Of a DNA stretch of 64,000 bases, positions 37,125-48,231 are shown in pieces. The translations under genes and the position numbers were made by a program. The notes beneath the pieces are model-generated. The model made no database searches. It saw only the letters and a list, made by a program, of their open reading frames with translations, and had not been told where the DNA came from. This stretch comes from JBEVJK01 sp963791325 (lineage in GTDB: Bacteria; Pseudomonadota; Alphaproteobacteria; Rhizobiales; Rhizobiaceae). The stretch spans positions 124,001-188,000 of the forward strand of contig CAWBRU010000003.1 of NCBI GenBank assembly GCA_963791325.1, given 5' to 3'. Positions within the stretch are counted from its first letter, which is position 1. The number at the start of each line of letters is the position of its first letter.

Positions 37125-39542
37125 GTGAAATTCACTCTTTCTTGGCTGAAGGACCATCTGGAGACCGACGCCTCGCTCGGCGAGATCGTCGACCGGCTGA
37201 CGTCGGTCGGGCTCGAGGTCGAGCGCGTCGACGACAAGTCGGGGCTGAAGCCGTTCGTCATCGCCCGGGTGCTCTCGGCCGCGCCGCATCCGGACGCCGA
37301 CCGGCTCAAGGTGCTGAGCGTGGATACCGGTGACGGGCGGCCGCCCGTCCAGGTGGTTTGCGGCGCACCCAATGCCCGCGCCGGGCTGGTCGGCGCCTTC
37401 GCGGCTCCGGGCACCTACATTCCGGGCATCGACGTCACGCTGTCGGTGGGCAAGATCCGCGGCGTCGAGAGCCATGGCATGATGTGCTCCGAGCGCGAGC
37501 TGCAGCTGTCCGACGAGCACACCGGCATCATCGATCTGCCTGCCGACGCGCCGGTCGGCGGGAGCTTTGCCGCCTATGCCAGGCTGGACGACCCGGTCAT
37601 CGAGATCGGGCTGACCCCCAACCGGCCCGACGCCACGGCGGTGCGCGGCATTGCCCGCGACCTTGCTGCGGCCGGCCTCGGCACGCTCAAGCCCGGGACC
37701 GTCGAGCCGATCGCCGGAGAGGGCCCGTGCCCGGTCGCGGTAAGGCTTGAGTTCAACCCCACGCCGTCGCTTTGCCGCGGCTTTGCCTTGCGGCTGGTGC
37801 GCGGGGTCAGCAACGGGCCCTCGCCGCGATGGATGCAGCAGCGGCTGATCGCCATCGGGCTGAGGCCCATCAATGCGCTGGTCGACATCACCAACTATCT
37901 CACCTTCGACCGCGGCCGGCCGCTGCATGTCTTCGATGCGGCCAAGGTCCGCGGCGACCTGGTGGTACGCCGGGCCGCAGCCGGCGAGACCGTCGAGGCG
38001 CTCGACGGACGCACCTATACGCTGACACCGGAGATGTGCGTCATCGCCGATGACCATGGCGTCGATTCGATCGCCGGGGTGATGGGCGGGGAAACCACGG
38101 GCAGCGATCTCGACACCCGCGACGTGCTGATCGAATCGGCACTTTGGGAGCCCCTCAATGTCGCCCGCACCGGGCGTGAGCTCGGCATCGTCACCGATGC
38201 CCGCTACCGGTTCGAGCGCGGCGTCGATCCGGAGTTCATGGTGCCTGGCCTCGAGCTTGCCACCCGCATGGTGGTCGAGCTGTGCGGCGGCACCCCGAGC
38301 GAGTCGACCGTCGTCGGCTATGCCGGCCACTCCCCCAAGGTGGTCCGCTTCCCGACCGGCGAGGTCGAGCGGCTGACCGGCCTGGCAGTGCCCGCCGCCG
38401 AGAGCCTGGCCATCCTCGAACGGCTTGGCTTTACGCCGCGCGGCGCCGGTGAGACGGTCGACGTCGAGGTGCCTTCCTGGCGGCCGGACATCGACGGCAA
38501 GGCCGATCTCGTCGAGGAGGTGATGCGCATCCGCGGGGTCGACGCCATCGCGCCGGCGCCGCTCGCCATGCACGAGAGCGTCGGCCGCAAGTTGCTGACG
38601 CCGCTGCAGCTGCGCAGCCGGGCAGCCAAGCGGGCGCTCGCCGTGCGCGGCATGCTTGAGGCCGTGACCTGGTCGTTCATCTCCAGCGCTCAGGCGGAGG
38701 CGTTCGGCGGCGGCGTGCGGAACCTGAGGCTTGCCAATCCGATCGCCGCCGACATGTCCGACATGCGGCCCTCGCTGCTGCCGGGGCTGATCGCCGCCGC
38801 CCAGCGCAATGCCGATCGCGGCCATGCCGACGCGGCGCTGTTCGAGGTGTCGGGGATCTACCGGGGCGATCTGCCCGACGACCAGCGGTTGGCTGCTGCC
38901 GGGGTGCGCCGCGGCACGGCGCGGGCCGAAGGCGCTGGCCGCCACTGGGCCGGCGCTGCCAAGCCGGTCGATGTGTTCGACGCCAAGGCGGATGCGCTGG
39001 CCGTGCTCGAGGCGTGCGGCGCGCCGGTCGACAAGCTGCAGGTCGAGGCGGGAGCCCCTGCCTGGTATCATCCGGGCCGCTCCGGCATTTTGAAGCTCGG
39101 CCTCAGAACGGTGCTGGCGAGCTTCGGCGAATTCCATCCCGATACGCTCGCCGTCCTCGACGCCAGCGGTCCGCTCGCCGGCTTCGAGGTTTTTCTCGAT
39201 GCGCTGCCGGAGCCGAAGGCCAAGGCGACCCGCACCAAGCCGCGGCTGGAGCTGTCGAATTTCCAGGCCGTGCGCCGCGACTTCGCCTTCGTCGTCGACC
39301 GGGCGGTCGAGGCGGCGGCGCTGGTCAAGGCGGCGGCCGCAGCCGACCGCAAGCTGATCACCGGCGTCTCGGTGTTCGACGTGTTCGAAGGTGCCGCGCT
39401 CGGCGATGACAAGAAATCGATCGCCATCGAGGTCGCCATCCAGCCGATCGAGCGCACGCTGACGGACGAGGATTTCGAGGCGCTGGCGCGCCGCATCGTC
39501 GACAATGTCGGCAAGCAAACCGGCGGCGTGCTGCGCAGCTGA
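37125..39542 (+). CDS. pheT: Phenylalanyl-tRNA synthetase beta subunit
   Basis: PheT contributes tRNA binding and editing. The 805-residue protein has the EMAP/Trbp-like OB domain (about 40-150, ADRLKVLSVDTGDG), the B3/B4 editing domain (NRPDATAVRGIARD onward), B5 and the catalytic-like core, and the C-terminal anticodon-binding domain (FQAVRRDFAFVVDR to the end). The start is GTG 37125 (KFTLSWLKDHLET follows); the in-frame GTG at 37110 gives a non-conserved extension. It is separated from pheS by about 570 bases holding two small genes. Confidence 0.97.
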   Translation: MKFTLSWLKDHLETDASLGEIVDRLTSVGLEVERVDDKSGLKPFVIARVLSAAPHPDADRLKVLSVDTGDGRPPVQVVCGAPNARAGLVGAFAAPGTYIPGIDVTLSVGKIRGVESHGMMCSERELQLSDEHTGIIDLPADAPVGGSFAAYARLDDPVIEIGLTPNRPDATAVRGIARDLAAAGLGTLKPGTVEPIAGEGPCPVAVRLEFNPTPSLCRGFALRLVRGVSNGPSPRWMQQRLIAIGLRPINALVDITNYLTFDRGRPLHVFDAAKVRGDLVVRRAAAGETVEALDGRTYTLTPEMCVIADDHGVDSIAGVMGGETTGSDLDTRDVLIESALWEPLNVARTGRELGIVTDARYRFERGVDPEFMVPGLELATRMVVELCGGTPSESTVVGYAGHSPKVVRFPTGEVERLTGLAVPAAESLAILERLGFTPRGAGETVDVEVPSWRPDIDGKADLVEEVMRIRGVDAIAPAPLAMHESVGRKLLTPLQLRSRAAKRALAVRGMLEAVTWSFISSAQAEAFGGGVRNLRLANPIAADMSDMRPSLLPGLIAAAQRNADRGHADAALFEVSGIYRGDLPDDQRLAAAGVRRGTARAEGAGRHWAGAAKPVDVFDAKADALAVLEACGAPVDKLQVEAGAPAWYHPGRSGILKLGLRTVLASFGEFHPDTLAVLDASGPLAGFEVFLDALPEPKAKATRTKPRLELSNFQAVRRDFAFVVDRAVEAAALVKAAAAADRKLITGVSVFDVFEGAALGDDKKSIAIEVAIQPIERTLTDEDFEALARRIVDNVGKQTGGVLRS

Positions 39543-39633
39543 CCGGACGGGCACGCGCGGCGCATCCGGCTCGCCCTTGACGGCGGCGCCGGATCCGCTG
39601 ACCTTTCGACGGCAGCCAGACGAGGAGGAGCCG

Positions 39634-40620
39634 ATGTTTCGCTGGGGAGTTTTGTCGACCGCCAAGATCGCGCGCGAGCAATTGCTGCCGGCGATGCTCG
39701 ATTCCGACAACGGCGCGGTTACCGCGATTGCCAGCCGTGACCTCGACCGCGCTAAGGCCTTGGCGGACCGGTTCGGGGCCGAGCACGCCTTCGGCTCCTA
39801 TGAGGAGCTGCTTGCCTCCTACGATGTCGACGGCGTCTATATTCCGCTGCCGACCTCCCAGCATGCCGAATGGACCGTCAAGGCGGCCGATGCCGGCAAG
39901 CACGTGCTCTGCGAGAAGCCGATTGCGCTGGCCGCCGACGAGATCCAGGCTTTGATCGAGGCGCGCGACCGAAACCGCGTGCTCGTCTGCGAAGCCTTCA
40001 TGGTGTTCTACCACCCGCAATGGATCAAGGTCAGGGAACTGGTGGCCGACGGCGCCATCGGCCGCCTCAAGCACGTGCAAGGCGCTTTCGCCTACCACAA
40101 TGTCGACCCCGCCAATATGCGCAACCAGTTGGCGCTCGGCGGCGGCGCGCTGCCCGACATCGGCGTCTACCCGACGGTGGCGACCCGGCTGGTGACCGGC
40201 ATGGAGCCGAGCCACATCCAGGCGCGGGTCGAGCGGGACCCCACCTTCGGCACCGACATCTACAGCAGCGTCAAGGCCGATTTCGGCGAGTTCGAACTGA
40301 CCTTCTACGTCGCCACCCAGATGGCGGCCCGGCAGATGATGGTGTTCCACGGCGACAAGGGCTTCATCGAGGTGCACGGGCCGTTCAACGCCGGCGACTA
40401 CGAGCATGCCCGGATCGAGCTTCACAACCAGCGCCACGACCAGGCGACCGTGTTCCGCTTCGGCGGGGTGCGCCAGTACCGGCTCGAGGTCGAGGCGTTT
40501 GCGCGGGCCGCCCAGGGCGGCGACGACCCGGTGTTCACGCTCGAGGATTCGGTGCGCAACCAGCGGGTCATCGACGCCATATTCCGGGCCGGCGAGCGCG
40601 ACGGCTGGGAGCCGGTGTAG
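39634..40620 (+). CDS. Gfo/Idh/MocA-family NAD(P)-dependent oxidoreductase
   Basis: A 328-residue dehydrogenase with an N-terminal Rossmann domain (RWGVLSTAKIAREQLLPAM), the family signature HVLCEKPIALAADEI with its conserved Lys and Pro, and a C-terminal substrate domain (GGGALPDIGVYPTVATRL, containing the usual Asp and Tyr). Such enzymes oxidise or reduce sugars, inositols or dihydrodiols; the substrate here is unknown. ATG 39634 has a strong GAGGAGGAG site. It stands alone between pheT and dnaK. Confidence 0.88.
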   Translation: MFRWGVLSTAKIAREQLLPAMLDSDNGAVTAIASRDLDRAKALADRFGAEHAFGSYEELLASYDVDGVYIPLPTSQHAEWTVKAADAGKHVLCEKPIALAADEIQALIEARDRNRVLVCEAFMVFYHPQWIKVRELVADGAIGRLKHVQGAFAYHNVDPANMRNQLALGGGALPDIGVYPTVATRLVTGMEPSHIQARVERDPTFGTDIYSSVKADFGEFELTFYVATQMAARQMMVFHGDKGFIEVHGPFNAGDYEHARIELHNQRHDQATVFRFGGVRQYRLEVEAFARAAQGGDDPVFTLEDSVRNQRVIDAIFRAGERDGWEPV

Positions 40621-40647
40621 CCGGCGCTTTTCAGGGCCCGGACATGC

Positions 40648-40679
40648 CTTGCGTGGCGCCATGGCCGTCCTTATATACG
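40648..40679 (+). promoter_or_regulatory. Sigma32 heat-shock promoter of dnaK
   Basis: CTTG (40648-40651), an 18-base spacer, then CTTATATACG (40670-40679) match the alphaproteobacterial RpoH consensus CTTG-N17/18-CYTATNTNNG at every fixed position. Transcription would start near 40685, giving a leader of about 110 bases before dnaK. Confidence 0.78.
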
Positions 40680-40797
40680 CCGCAGACCGCAGACCGGCCC
40701 TTTAGGGCTGGTTTTGTGCGGTAAATTCTTGGGAAAGGGGCTGTCGACGGAACGCCGCATCTGGGTCCTGACAGCCTGCTGAATGGAGAGAATGAAC

Positions 40798-42714
<1,917 letters not shown>

Positions 42715-42738
42715 CCGCCGGCACGATCATGGACAATG

Positions 42739-42768
42739 GACCCGGCGCGGCGCGTGCCGGGTCTTTTG
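42739..42768 (+). terminator. Terminator of dnaK
   Basis: GACCCGGC (42739-42746) pairs with GCCGGGTC (42756-42763) and is followed by TTTT. It lies 24 bases after dnaK; read-through may still feed dnaJ, which starts at 42946. Confidence 0.78.
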
Positions 42769-42945
42769 TTTGCCGGGAAAGGTCTCCGTATCTCGGCGAG
42801 GCCGCGCCAATTCGCCGAAAAAAACTGGTGGCGATGCAGCGCGGCACTGGCATCGATCCAGCAGACTTACTAAATCGAAGGCCGGTTGGCTGAGAGCGGC
42901 GGCGCTGCGCTCATATTTCGAAGGCAGCAAGCGTGACGACGGGAC

Positions 42946-44076
42946 ATGATGAAAGCTGACTTCTACGAGACGCTTGGTGTGAAGAAAGGCGTCGACGAGC
43001 GCGAATTGAAGGCTGCCTTTCGCAAGCTCGCCATGCAGTTCCACCCTGACCGCAATCCGGGCGACCACGCCTGCGAGCACAAGTTCAAAGAGATCAACGA
43101 GGCCTACGAGACGCTGAAGGATCCGCAGAAGCGGGCCGCCTATGACCGCTTCGGCCATGCCGCCTTCGAGGGCGGCGGCAACGGTTTCGCTGCCTCCGGC
43201 TTCGCCAGCGGCGGCTTCGCCGACATCTTCGAGGATATCTTCGGCGACATGATGGGCGCCCGCCAGCGCCGCAGCAGCGGCGGCCGCGAGCGTGGCGCCG
43301 ATCTGCGCTACAACATGGAGATCTCGCTCGAGGAGGCCTATGGCGGCAAGACCGCGCAGATCCGGGTCCCGGCTTCGGTCTCGTGCACCGAATGCAACGG
43401 CTCCGGTGCCAAGCCCGGCACCCAGCCGGTTACCTGCTCGATGTGTGCCGGCGCCGGCCGGGTGCGGGCTGCCCAAGGGTTCTTCTCCATCGAGCGGACC
43501 TGTCCGCAATGCCAGGGCCGCGGCCAGACGATCAAGGATCCGTGTCCGAAATGCTCCGGCCAAGGGCGGGTAACGGAGGAGCGGTCGCTGTCGGTCAACA
43601 TCCCGGCCGGGATCGAGGACGGCACCCGCATCCGCCTGGCCGAGGAAGGCGAGGCCGGCTTGCGCGGCGGCCCGCCCGGCGACCTTTACATCTTTCTGTC
43701 GGTCAAGCCGCACGAGTTCTTCCAGCGCGACGGCGCCGACCTCTACTGCAAGGTGCCGATCTCGATGACATCCGCCGCGCTGGGCGGGTCGTTCGAAGTG
43801 GCGACGCTCGATGGCACCCAGACCCGGGTGAAGGTGCCCGAAGGCACCCAGAACGGACGTCAGTTCCGGCTCAAGGGCAAAGGCATGCCGGTGCTGCGCC
43901 AGCCGCAGATCGGAGACCTTTATATCCAGGTCGCCGTCGAGACCCCGCAGAACCTGAACAAGCGCCAGCGTGAGCTGCTCGAAGAGTTCGAGCAGCTGTC
44001 GTCCAAGGACAACAGCCCCCAATCGAGCGGCTTTTTCGCGCGGATGAAGGACTTTTTCGAGTCGTTCGGCGACTAG
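42946..44076 (+). CDS. dnaJ: Molecular chaperone DnaJ
   Basis: DnaJ is the Hsp40 co-chaperone that stimulates DnaK ATPase. The 376-residue protein has the J domain with HPD at 33-35 (QFHPDRNPGD), a Gly/Phe-rich linker at about 75-108, four CxxCxGxG zinc repeats (CTECNGSG, CSMCAGAG, CPQCQGRG, CPKCSGQG) and the two C-terminal substrate-binding domains (IPAGIEDGTRIRL). ATG 42946 and 42949 are adjacent. pmtA follows after 105 bases, as in many Hyphomicrobiales. Confidence 0.98.
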   Translation: MMKADFYETLGVKKGVDERELKAAFRKLAMQFHPDRNPGDHACEHKFKEINEAYETLKDPQKRAAYDRFGHAAFEGGGNGFAASGFASGGFADIFEDIFGDMMGARQRRSSGGRERGADLRYNMEISLEEAYGGKTAQIRVPASVSCTECNGSGAKPGTQPVTCSMCAGAGRVRAAQGFFSIERTCPQCQGRGQTIKDPCPKCSGQGRVTEERSLSVNIPAGIEDGTRIRLAEEGEAGLRGGPPGDLYIFLSVKPHEFFQRDGADLYCKVPISMTSAALGGSFEVATLDGTQTRVKVPEGTQNGRQFRLKGKGMPVLRQPQIGDLYIQVAVETPQNLNKRQRELLEEFEQLSSKDNSPQSSGFFARMKDFFESFGD

Positions 44077-44125
44077 CCGCGGTCATTCTCCGGCGCAGCA
44101 GGTTGTGCACGCCGGCGCTTTCGCC

Positions 44126-44153
44126 TTGCTTCGGTCGGATCCTGGCGTAAATA
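44126..44153 (+). promoter_or_regulatory. Candidate promoter of pmtA
   Basis: TTGCTT (44126-44131) and TAAATA (44148-44153) with a 16-base spacer lie 28 bases before the pmtA ATG. The match is moderate. Confidence 0.3.
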
Positions 44154-44181
44154 CTGCCCGGGGCTGAGCGTAGGAGAGGTC

Positions 44182-44790
44182 ATGCCACGCGTCACGGGAC
44201 TGCGCAAATCGCTCGCCACCAAATTCGACGACGAATTGCGCTTCTTCAAGGGCTGGATCGACAAGCCCAAATCGGTCGGCGCGATCGTGCCCACGAGCGC
44301 CATCACCGCCCGCCGCATGGCCTCGGTTGCCGATCCCGGCTCGGGCCTGCCGGTGCTTGAAACAGGTCCGGGGACCGGGGTCATCACCCGCGCCATTCTC
44401 GAGCGCGGGGTTCGCCCGGAAAACCTCTATGCCGTCGAGTATTCCACCGACTTCGTCGACCATCTGCGCCGCCAATACCCCGGCGTCACGGTGATCCAGG
44501 GCGATGCCTTCGATCTCGACAGCACGCTCGGCGCCCATGCCGGCAAAACTTTTGATTGCGTCATCTCCGGCGTGCCGCTGCTGAATTTCTCGCTCGACCA
44601 GCGGCTGCACTATATCGAGAATCTGCTTTGCCGGATTCCGGCCGGCCGGCCTGTCATGCAATTGACCTATGGGCCTTTGTCACCCATCCCGGCCGGCAAG
44701 GGCGACTATGTCGTCGAGCATTTCGACTTCGTGTTCCGCAACATTCCACCGACCCAGCTGTGGACCTACCGGCGTCCGGCCGCGGACTAG
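44182..44790 (+). CDS. pmtA: Phosphatidylethanolamine N-methyltransferase PmtA
   Basis: PmtA methylates phosphatidylethanolamine three times with SAM to make phosphatidylcholine, a membrane lipid of many Hyphomicrobiales. The 202-residue protein has an N-terminal amphipathic stretch (TKFDDELRFFKGWID), SAM motif I LETGPGTGVITRAIL, a motif-II region VISGVPLLNFS and the tail PPTQLWTYRRP. It is the short rhizobial type and not the eukaryotic-like membrane type. It lies downstream of dnaJ. Confidence 0.9.
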   Translation: MPRVTGLRKSLATKFDDELRFFKGWIDKPKSVGAIVPTSAITARRMASVADPGSGLPVLETGPGTGVITRAILERGVRPENLYAVEYSTDFVDHLRRQYPGVTVIQGDAFDLDSTLGAHAGKTFDCVISGVPLLNFSLDQRLHYIENLLCRIPAGRPVMQLTYGPLSPIPAGKGDYVVEHFDFVFRNIPPTQLWTYRRPAAD

Positions 44791-44811
44791 CGTGGCGGGG
44801 ATCCGGCCCGA

Positions 44812-45405
44812 ATGACCGCCAAGATCCTCGTCTTCGCCGGCTCGATCCGCACCGGGGCCCATAGCGGGCGCACCGCGGATGCGGCGATGCGCGAGCTCGC
44901 CGCGCTGGGGGCCGACGTCATCCGGATCTCGCTCGCCGACTATCCCCTGCCGCTGATGGACCAGGATCTGGAGCGCGAAAAGGGCGTCCCGGAGAACGCC
45001 TACCGGCTTGCCCGGCTGATCGCCGCCCAGGACGGGGTGCTGATCGCCAGCCCCGAATACAACCATTCGATGCCGCCGCTGGTGAAGAACACCATCGACT
45101 GGGTGAGCCGGGTGCGTCAGGACGGCGGCAGGCCATTGGTGCCCTGGCGCGGCAAGATTGCGGCCTTGTGCTCGTCCTCGGACGGCAACTTCGCCGGGGT
45201 CCGCTGCCTCAACCATCTGCGCGCGGTGCTGGTCGCCTGCCAGGTCGAGGTGATCTCGCCGCAATGCTCCGTGCCACGCGCCCAGGATGCCTTCGACGAC
45301 AATGGCGAGTTCAAGGAGGAGCGATTGCGCAAGGCCATGACCCATGTCTGCCGAACCCTGATCGAGCGTGCCGACTGGCTGTCGATGCGGGGGCGGCGGC
45401 CGTGA
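44812..45405 (+). CDS. NADPH-dependent FMN reductase (flavodoxin-like fold)
   Basis: A 197-residue FMN-binding reductase of the NADPH-dependent FMN reductase / ChrR-YieF type. The FMN phosphate loop is FAGSIRTGAHSGRTAD and the second flavin motif is SPEYNHSMPPLVKNTIDW. It likely reduces quinones, chromate or similar acceptors, protecting from oxidative stress; the natural substrate is not clear. Its stop overlaps the GTG start of pyrF, so it is probably expressed with pyrimidine genes. Confidence 0.88.
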   Translation: MTAKILVFAGSIRTGAHSGRTADAAMRELAALGADVIRISLADYPLPLMDQDLEREKGVPENAYRLARLIAAQDGVLIASPEYNHSMPPLVKNTIDWVSRVRQDGGRPLVPWRGKIAALCSSSDGNFAGVRCLNHLRAVLVACQVEVISPQCSVPRAQDAFDDNGEFKEERLRKAMTHVCRTLIERADWLSMRGRRP

Positions 45406-46157
45406 GGGCCGGGACCTTGCCGCAGCCAAGCGGCAGGCGCATCGAGGAGGCGCCCGACCCCAGGCTGATCGTCGCCCTCGACGTGCCGTCGGTCGCCGAA
45501 GCGGAGGCTCTCATCGGCCGGCTCGAGGGCCGCGTCGCGTTCTTCAAGATCGGCTACCAGCTGGCCTTCGCCGGCGGCCTCGGCCTGGCGCGCGAGCTTG
45601 CCCAAGACGGCACCGGCGTCTTTCTCGACATGAAGCTGCTCGACATCGACAACACCGTGGCCAAGGGGGTGGAGGCGGCGGCCGCCATGGGCGTGACGAT
45701 GCTCACGTTGCATGCCTATCCCAAAGTGATGCGCGCCGCCGTCGCTGCTGCGCGCGGCAGCCCGCTGACGCTGCTCGCCGTCACCGTGCTCACCTCGATG
45801 AACGCGGCCGACCTCGCCGAAGCCAATTACGGCTTGGATCCCCGCACGCTGGTTCTGCGCCGGGCTGAACAGGCCGCGGCGGCCGGCATGGGCGGCATTG
45901 TCTGCTCGGCCGACGAAGCGGCCGCCGTGCGCGCCGTCGTCGGCCCCGAGCGGGCCGTGGTCACCCCCGGCATCCGACCGGAGGGGAGTGCAGCTGCCGA
46001 CCAGAAGCGGCTGATGACGCCTGCCGCCGCGATCCGCGCCGGCGCCAGCCATCTGGTCGTCGGGCGCCCTATCGTCGCCGCGCCGGATCCGCGCGCGGCG
46101 GCGGAGCGGATCATCGCGGAGATGACCGCCGCCACGCCGTACCACCAGGGAGGGTAA
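45402..46157 (+). CDS. pyrF: Orotidine 5'-phosphate decarboxylase
   Basis: PyrF decarboxylates OMP to UMP, the last step of de novo pyrimidine synthesis. The 251-residue TIM barrel has the catalytic D-x-K-x-x-D in FLDMKLLDIDNTVAKG, the substrate-binding IVALDVPSVAEA, and the phosphate loop TPGIRPEG with HLVVGRPI. GTG 45402 is the probable start, overlapping the FMN reductase stop; the conserved part begins about 20 residues later. DUF1330 follows one base after the stop. Confidence 0.95.
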   Translation: MRAGTLPQPSGRRIEEAPDPRLIVALDVPSVAEAEALIGRLEGRVAFFKIGYQLAFAGGLGLARELAQDGTGVFLDMKLLDIDNTVAKGVEAAAAMGVTMLTLHAYPKVMRAAVAAARGSPLTLLAVTVLTSMNAADLAEANYGLDPRTLVLRRAEQAAAAGMGGIVCSADEAAAVRAVVGPERAVVTPGIRPEGSAAADQKRLMTPAAAIRAGASHLVVGRPIVAAPDPRAAAERIIAEMTAATPYHQGG

Positions 46158-46158
46158 A

Positions 46159-46446
46159 ATGCCGAAAGGATATTGGATCGCGCGCATGGATGTGCATGAT
46201 CCCGAGGGCTACAAGGGCTATCTCGCCGGCGCCAAGCCGGCATTCGAACGCCATGGCGCCCGCTTCCTGGTGCGCGGCGGGACCACGGATGCCGTCGAGG
46301 GCAAGGGGCGTGCCCGCAACGTGGTGATCGAGTTTCCGTCGCTTCAGGCCGCCCAGGATTGCTACAACTCGCCCGAATACCAGGCTGCCAAGGCCATCCG
46401 CCTGCGCTGCTCGGAGGGCGAGATCGTACTTGTCGAAGGCGCCTGA
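46159..46446 (+). CDS. DUF1330 dimeric alpha-beta barrel protein
   Basis: A 95-residue protein: MPKGYWIARMDVHDPEGYKG, then the strand-helix pattern with VVIEFPSLQAAQDCYNSPEY and the ending IVLVEGA. This is the DUF1330 form of the ferredoxin-like dimeric alpha-beta barrel. Members may bind or degrade small aromatic or reactive compounds, but no general function is known. It follows pyrF by one base and shares its ribosome binding region (GGGAGGGTAAA). Confidence 0.88.
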   Translation: MPKGYWIARMDVHDPEGYKGYLAGAKPAFERHGARFLVRGGTTDAVEGKGRARNVVIEFPSLQAAQDCYNSPEYQAAKAIRLRCSEGEIVLVEGA

Positions 46447-46551
46447 GCCAAGATCGCGCTCGGCTCCATCCGCGGCCGGACACGTTTTGTGCACCGGTTC
46501 GCGCGATCCTGCTCCGACCAAAGCAGAAGGGCCGGTCCCGCTGCTGCGGTA

Positions 46552-46579
46552 TTGTACTGCACCCATCGGATGCTAAATT
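46552..46579 (+). promoter_or_regulatory. Candidate promoter of phaZ
   Basis: TTGTAC (46552-46557) and TAAATT (46574-46579) are spaced by 16 bases in the 194-base gap before phaZ. This local AT-rich stretch suits a sigma70 promoter, but the match is modest. Confidence 0.3.
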
Positions 46580-46640
46580 TGTTGTATGACAATGGGCCCG
46601 GACGGCGGATCTTTGCACCCGCGCGGGCCATGGAGTGTAG

Positions 46641-47918
46641 ATGTTTTACCAGTTCTATGAGTTGAACCACGCGTCGCTGCAGCCCTTCCGCGCCTACGCC
46701 GATACGGTCAGACTGCTCTACACCAACCCGCTCAACCCATTTTCGCATACCACCTGGGGCCGCTCGGTGGCAGCCCTTGCGGAACTCTTCGAGCGCACCA
46801 CCCGGCGCTACGGCAAGCCGGCGTTCGACATCGCCGCGACCAAGATCGATTTCAAAACCGTCGCCGTCACCGAACGCATCGTCTGGTCACGGCCGTTCTG
46901 CAACCTCGTCCGGTTCGAGCGGGACCTGCCGGCGGGGCGCCGCCCCGACCGCAAACTGTTGATCGTGGCGCCGATGTCCGGCCACTACGCGACCTTGCTG
47001 CGCGGCACGGTCGAGGCGCTGTTGCCCTATGCCGACATCACCATCACCGATTGGATCGATGCGCGCATGGTGCCGGTCTCGGCGGGCCGCTTCGACCTCG
47101 ACGACTATATCGACTACGTCATCGACATGCTGCATCGGCTCGGGCCCGACACGCATGTCATGGCGGTGTGCCAGCCCTCGGTGCCGGTGCTTGCGGCCGT
47201 CGCGGTGATGGAGGCGCGCGGCGACCGTTGTGCCCCGGCCACCATGACTCTGATGGGCGGACCGATCGACACCCGGCGCAACCCGACCGCGGTCAACACC
47301 CTGGCCGAAGAGAAAGGCATCGACTGGTTCCGCGACAATGTCATCATGCAGGTGCCGTGGCCCAATCCCGGCTTCATGCGCGACGTCTACCCGGGTTTCC
47401 TGCAGCTGTCCGGGTTCATGAGCATGAACCTCGACCGGCACATCACCGCCCACAAAGAGTTCTTCATGCACCTGGTCAAGAACGACGGCGACGGGGCAGA
47501 GAAGCACCGCGACTTCTATGACGAATATCTGGCCGTGATGGATCTCACCGCGGAATTCTATCTGCAGACGGTCGAAACGGTGTTCATCCGCCATGCCTTG
47601 CCGAAAGGTGAGATGACGCATCGCGGCCAGCCGGTCGATCCGGGAGCAATCCGCAACGTGGCCTTGCTGACCGTCGAGGGCGAGAACGACGACATTTCCG
47701 GCGTCGGCCAGACGCAGGCCGCGCACGCCATCTGCACCGGCATCCCGGCCGCCCGCCGCGCCCACTATCTGCAGCCCGCCGTCGGCCACTACGGCGTCTT
47801 CAACGGCTCGCGCTTCCGCGCCGAGATCGTGCCGCGCATCGTCGACTTCATGGCGAGCTTCGGCCGCGACGCGGGCAGCCGGCCGAAGCCGCGGATCGTC
47901 CATTCGGCCAAGCCCTGA
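46641..47918 (+). CDS. phaZ: Intracellular polyhydroxyalkanoate (PHB) depolymerase
   Basis: PhaZ degrades stored PHB granules. The 425-residue protein matches the intracellular PhaZ family that uses a cysteine nucleophile: Cys177 in MAVCQPSVPVLAAV, with Asp in EGENDDISGVGQT and His in QPAVGHYGVFNGSRFR as the probable triad. The N-terminus MFYQFYELNHASLQPFR is typical. There is no signal peptide, which agrees with granule mobilisation inside the cell. It implies that the host makes PHB; the synthase genes are not in this window. Confidence 0.93.
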   Translation: MFYQFYELNHASLQPFRAYADTVRLLYTNPLNPFSHTTWGRSVAALAELFERTTRRYGKPAFDIAATKIDFKTVAVTERIVWSRPFCNLVRFERDLPAGRRPDRKLLIVAPMSGHYATLLRGTVEALLPYADITITDWIDARMVPVSAGRFDLDDYIDYVIDMLHRLGPDTHVMAVCQPSVPVLAAVAVMEARGDRCAPATMTLMGGPIDTRRNPTAVNTLAEEKGIDWFRDNVIMQVPWPNPGFMRDVYPGFLQLSGFMSMNLDRHITAHKEFFMHLVKNDGDGAEKHRDFYDEYLAVMDLTAEFYLQTVETVFIRHALPKGEMTHRGQPVDPGAIRNVALLTVEGENDDISGVGQTQAAHAICTGIPAARRAHYLQPAVGHYGVFNGSRFRAEIVPRIVDFMASFGRDAGSRPKPRIVHSAKP

Positions 47919-48231
47919 GCGGCATCGCCCGTCTGGCGGGCGCTACGGCATCGTCACGAGCGCGCCTGAGCAGCGCTCGAACCGCATAGGGTGGCGGACG
48001 GCGGCGACCTGAGCGGTGCCGATGCACACCGGCAGCCCCCGCGGGAACCTAATCCGGCTTATTCTTCCTCCTCCTCGGCCTCGGCCAAAAGGCGGAGCTC
48101 GGCATGGCTGTGGCGAGCGCGCAACGCCCGCTGTTGGAAGTAACCATCTTCGACGATCGTTCCTTCGCGTTAATTGACACAGCGGCAGCCCCGACTTTAA
48201 CCTTTTATTAACAATTGAGGGTGGTGGGGAC
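47919..48231. other. Intergenic region between phaZ and the BTLCP gene
   Basis: I see no gene in these 313 bases. There is a small hairpin, GCCCG (47927-47931) with CGGGC (47937-47941), without a T run. The end, from about 48170, is AT-rich and contains TTTAACC and TTATTAACAATTG, and probably holds the promoter of the next gene. A minus-strand open frame across it has no family features. Confidence 0.5.
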
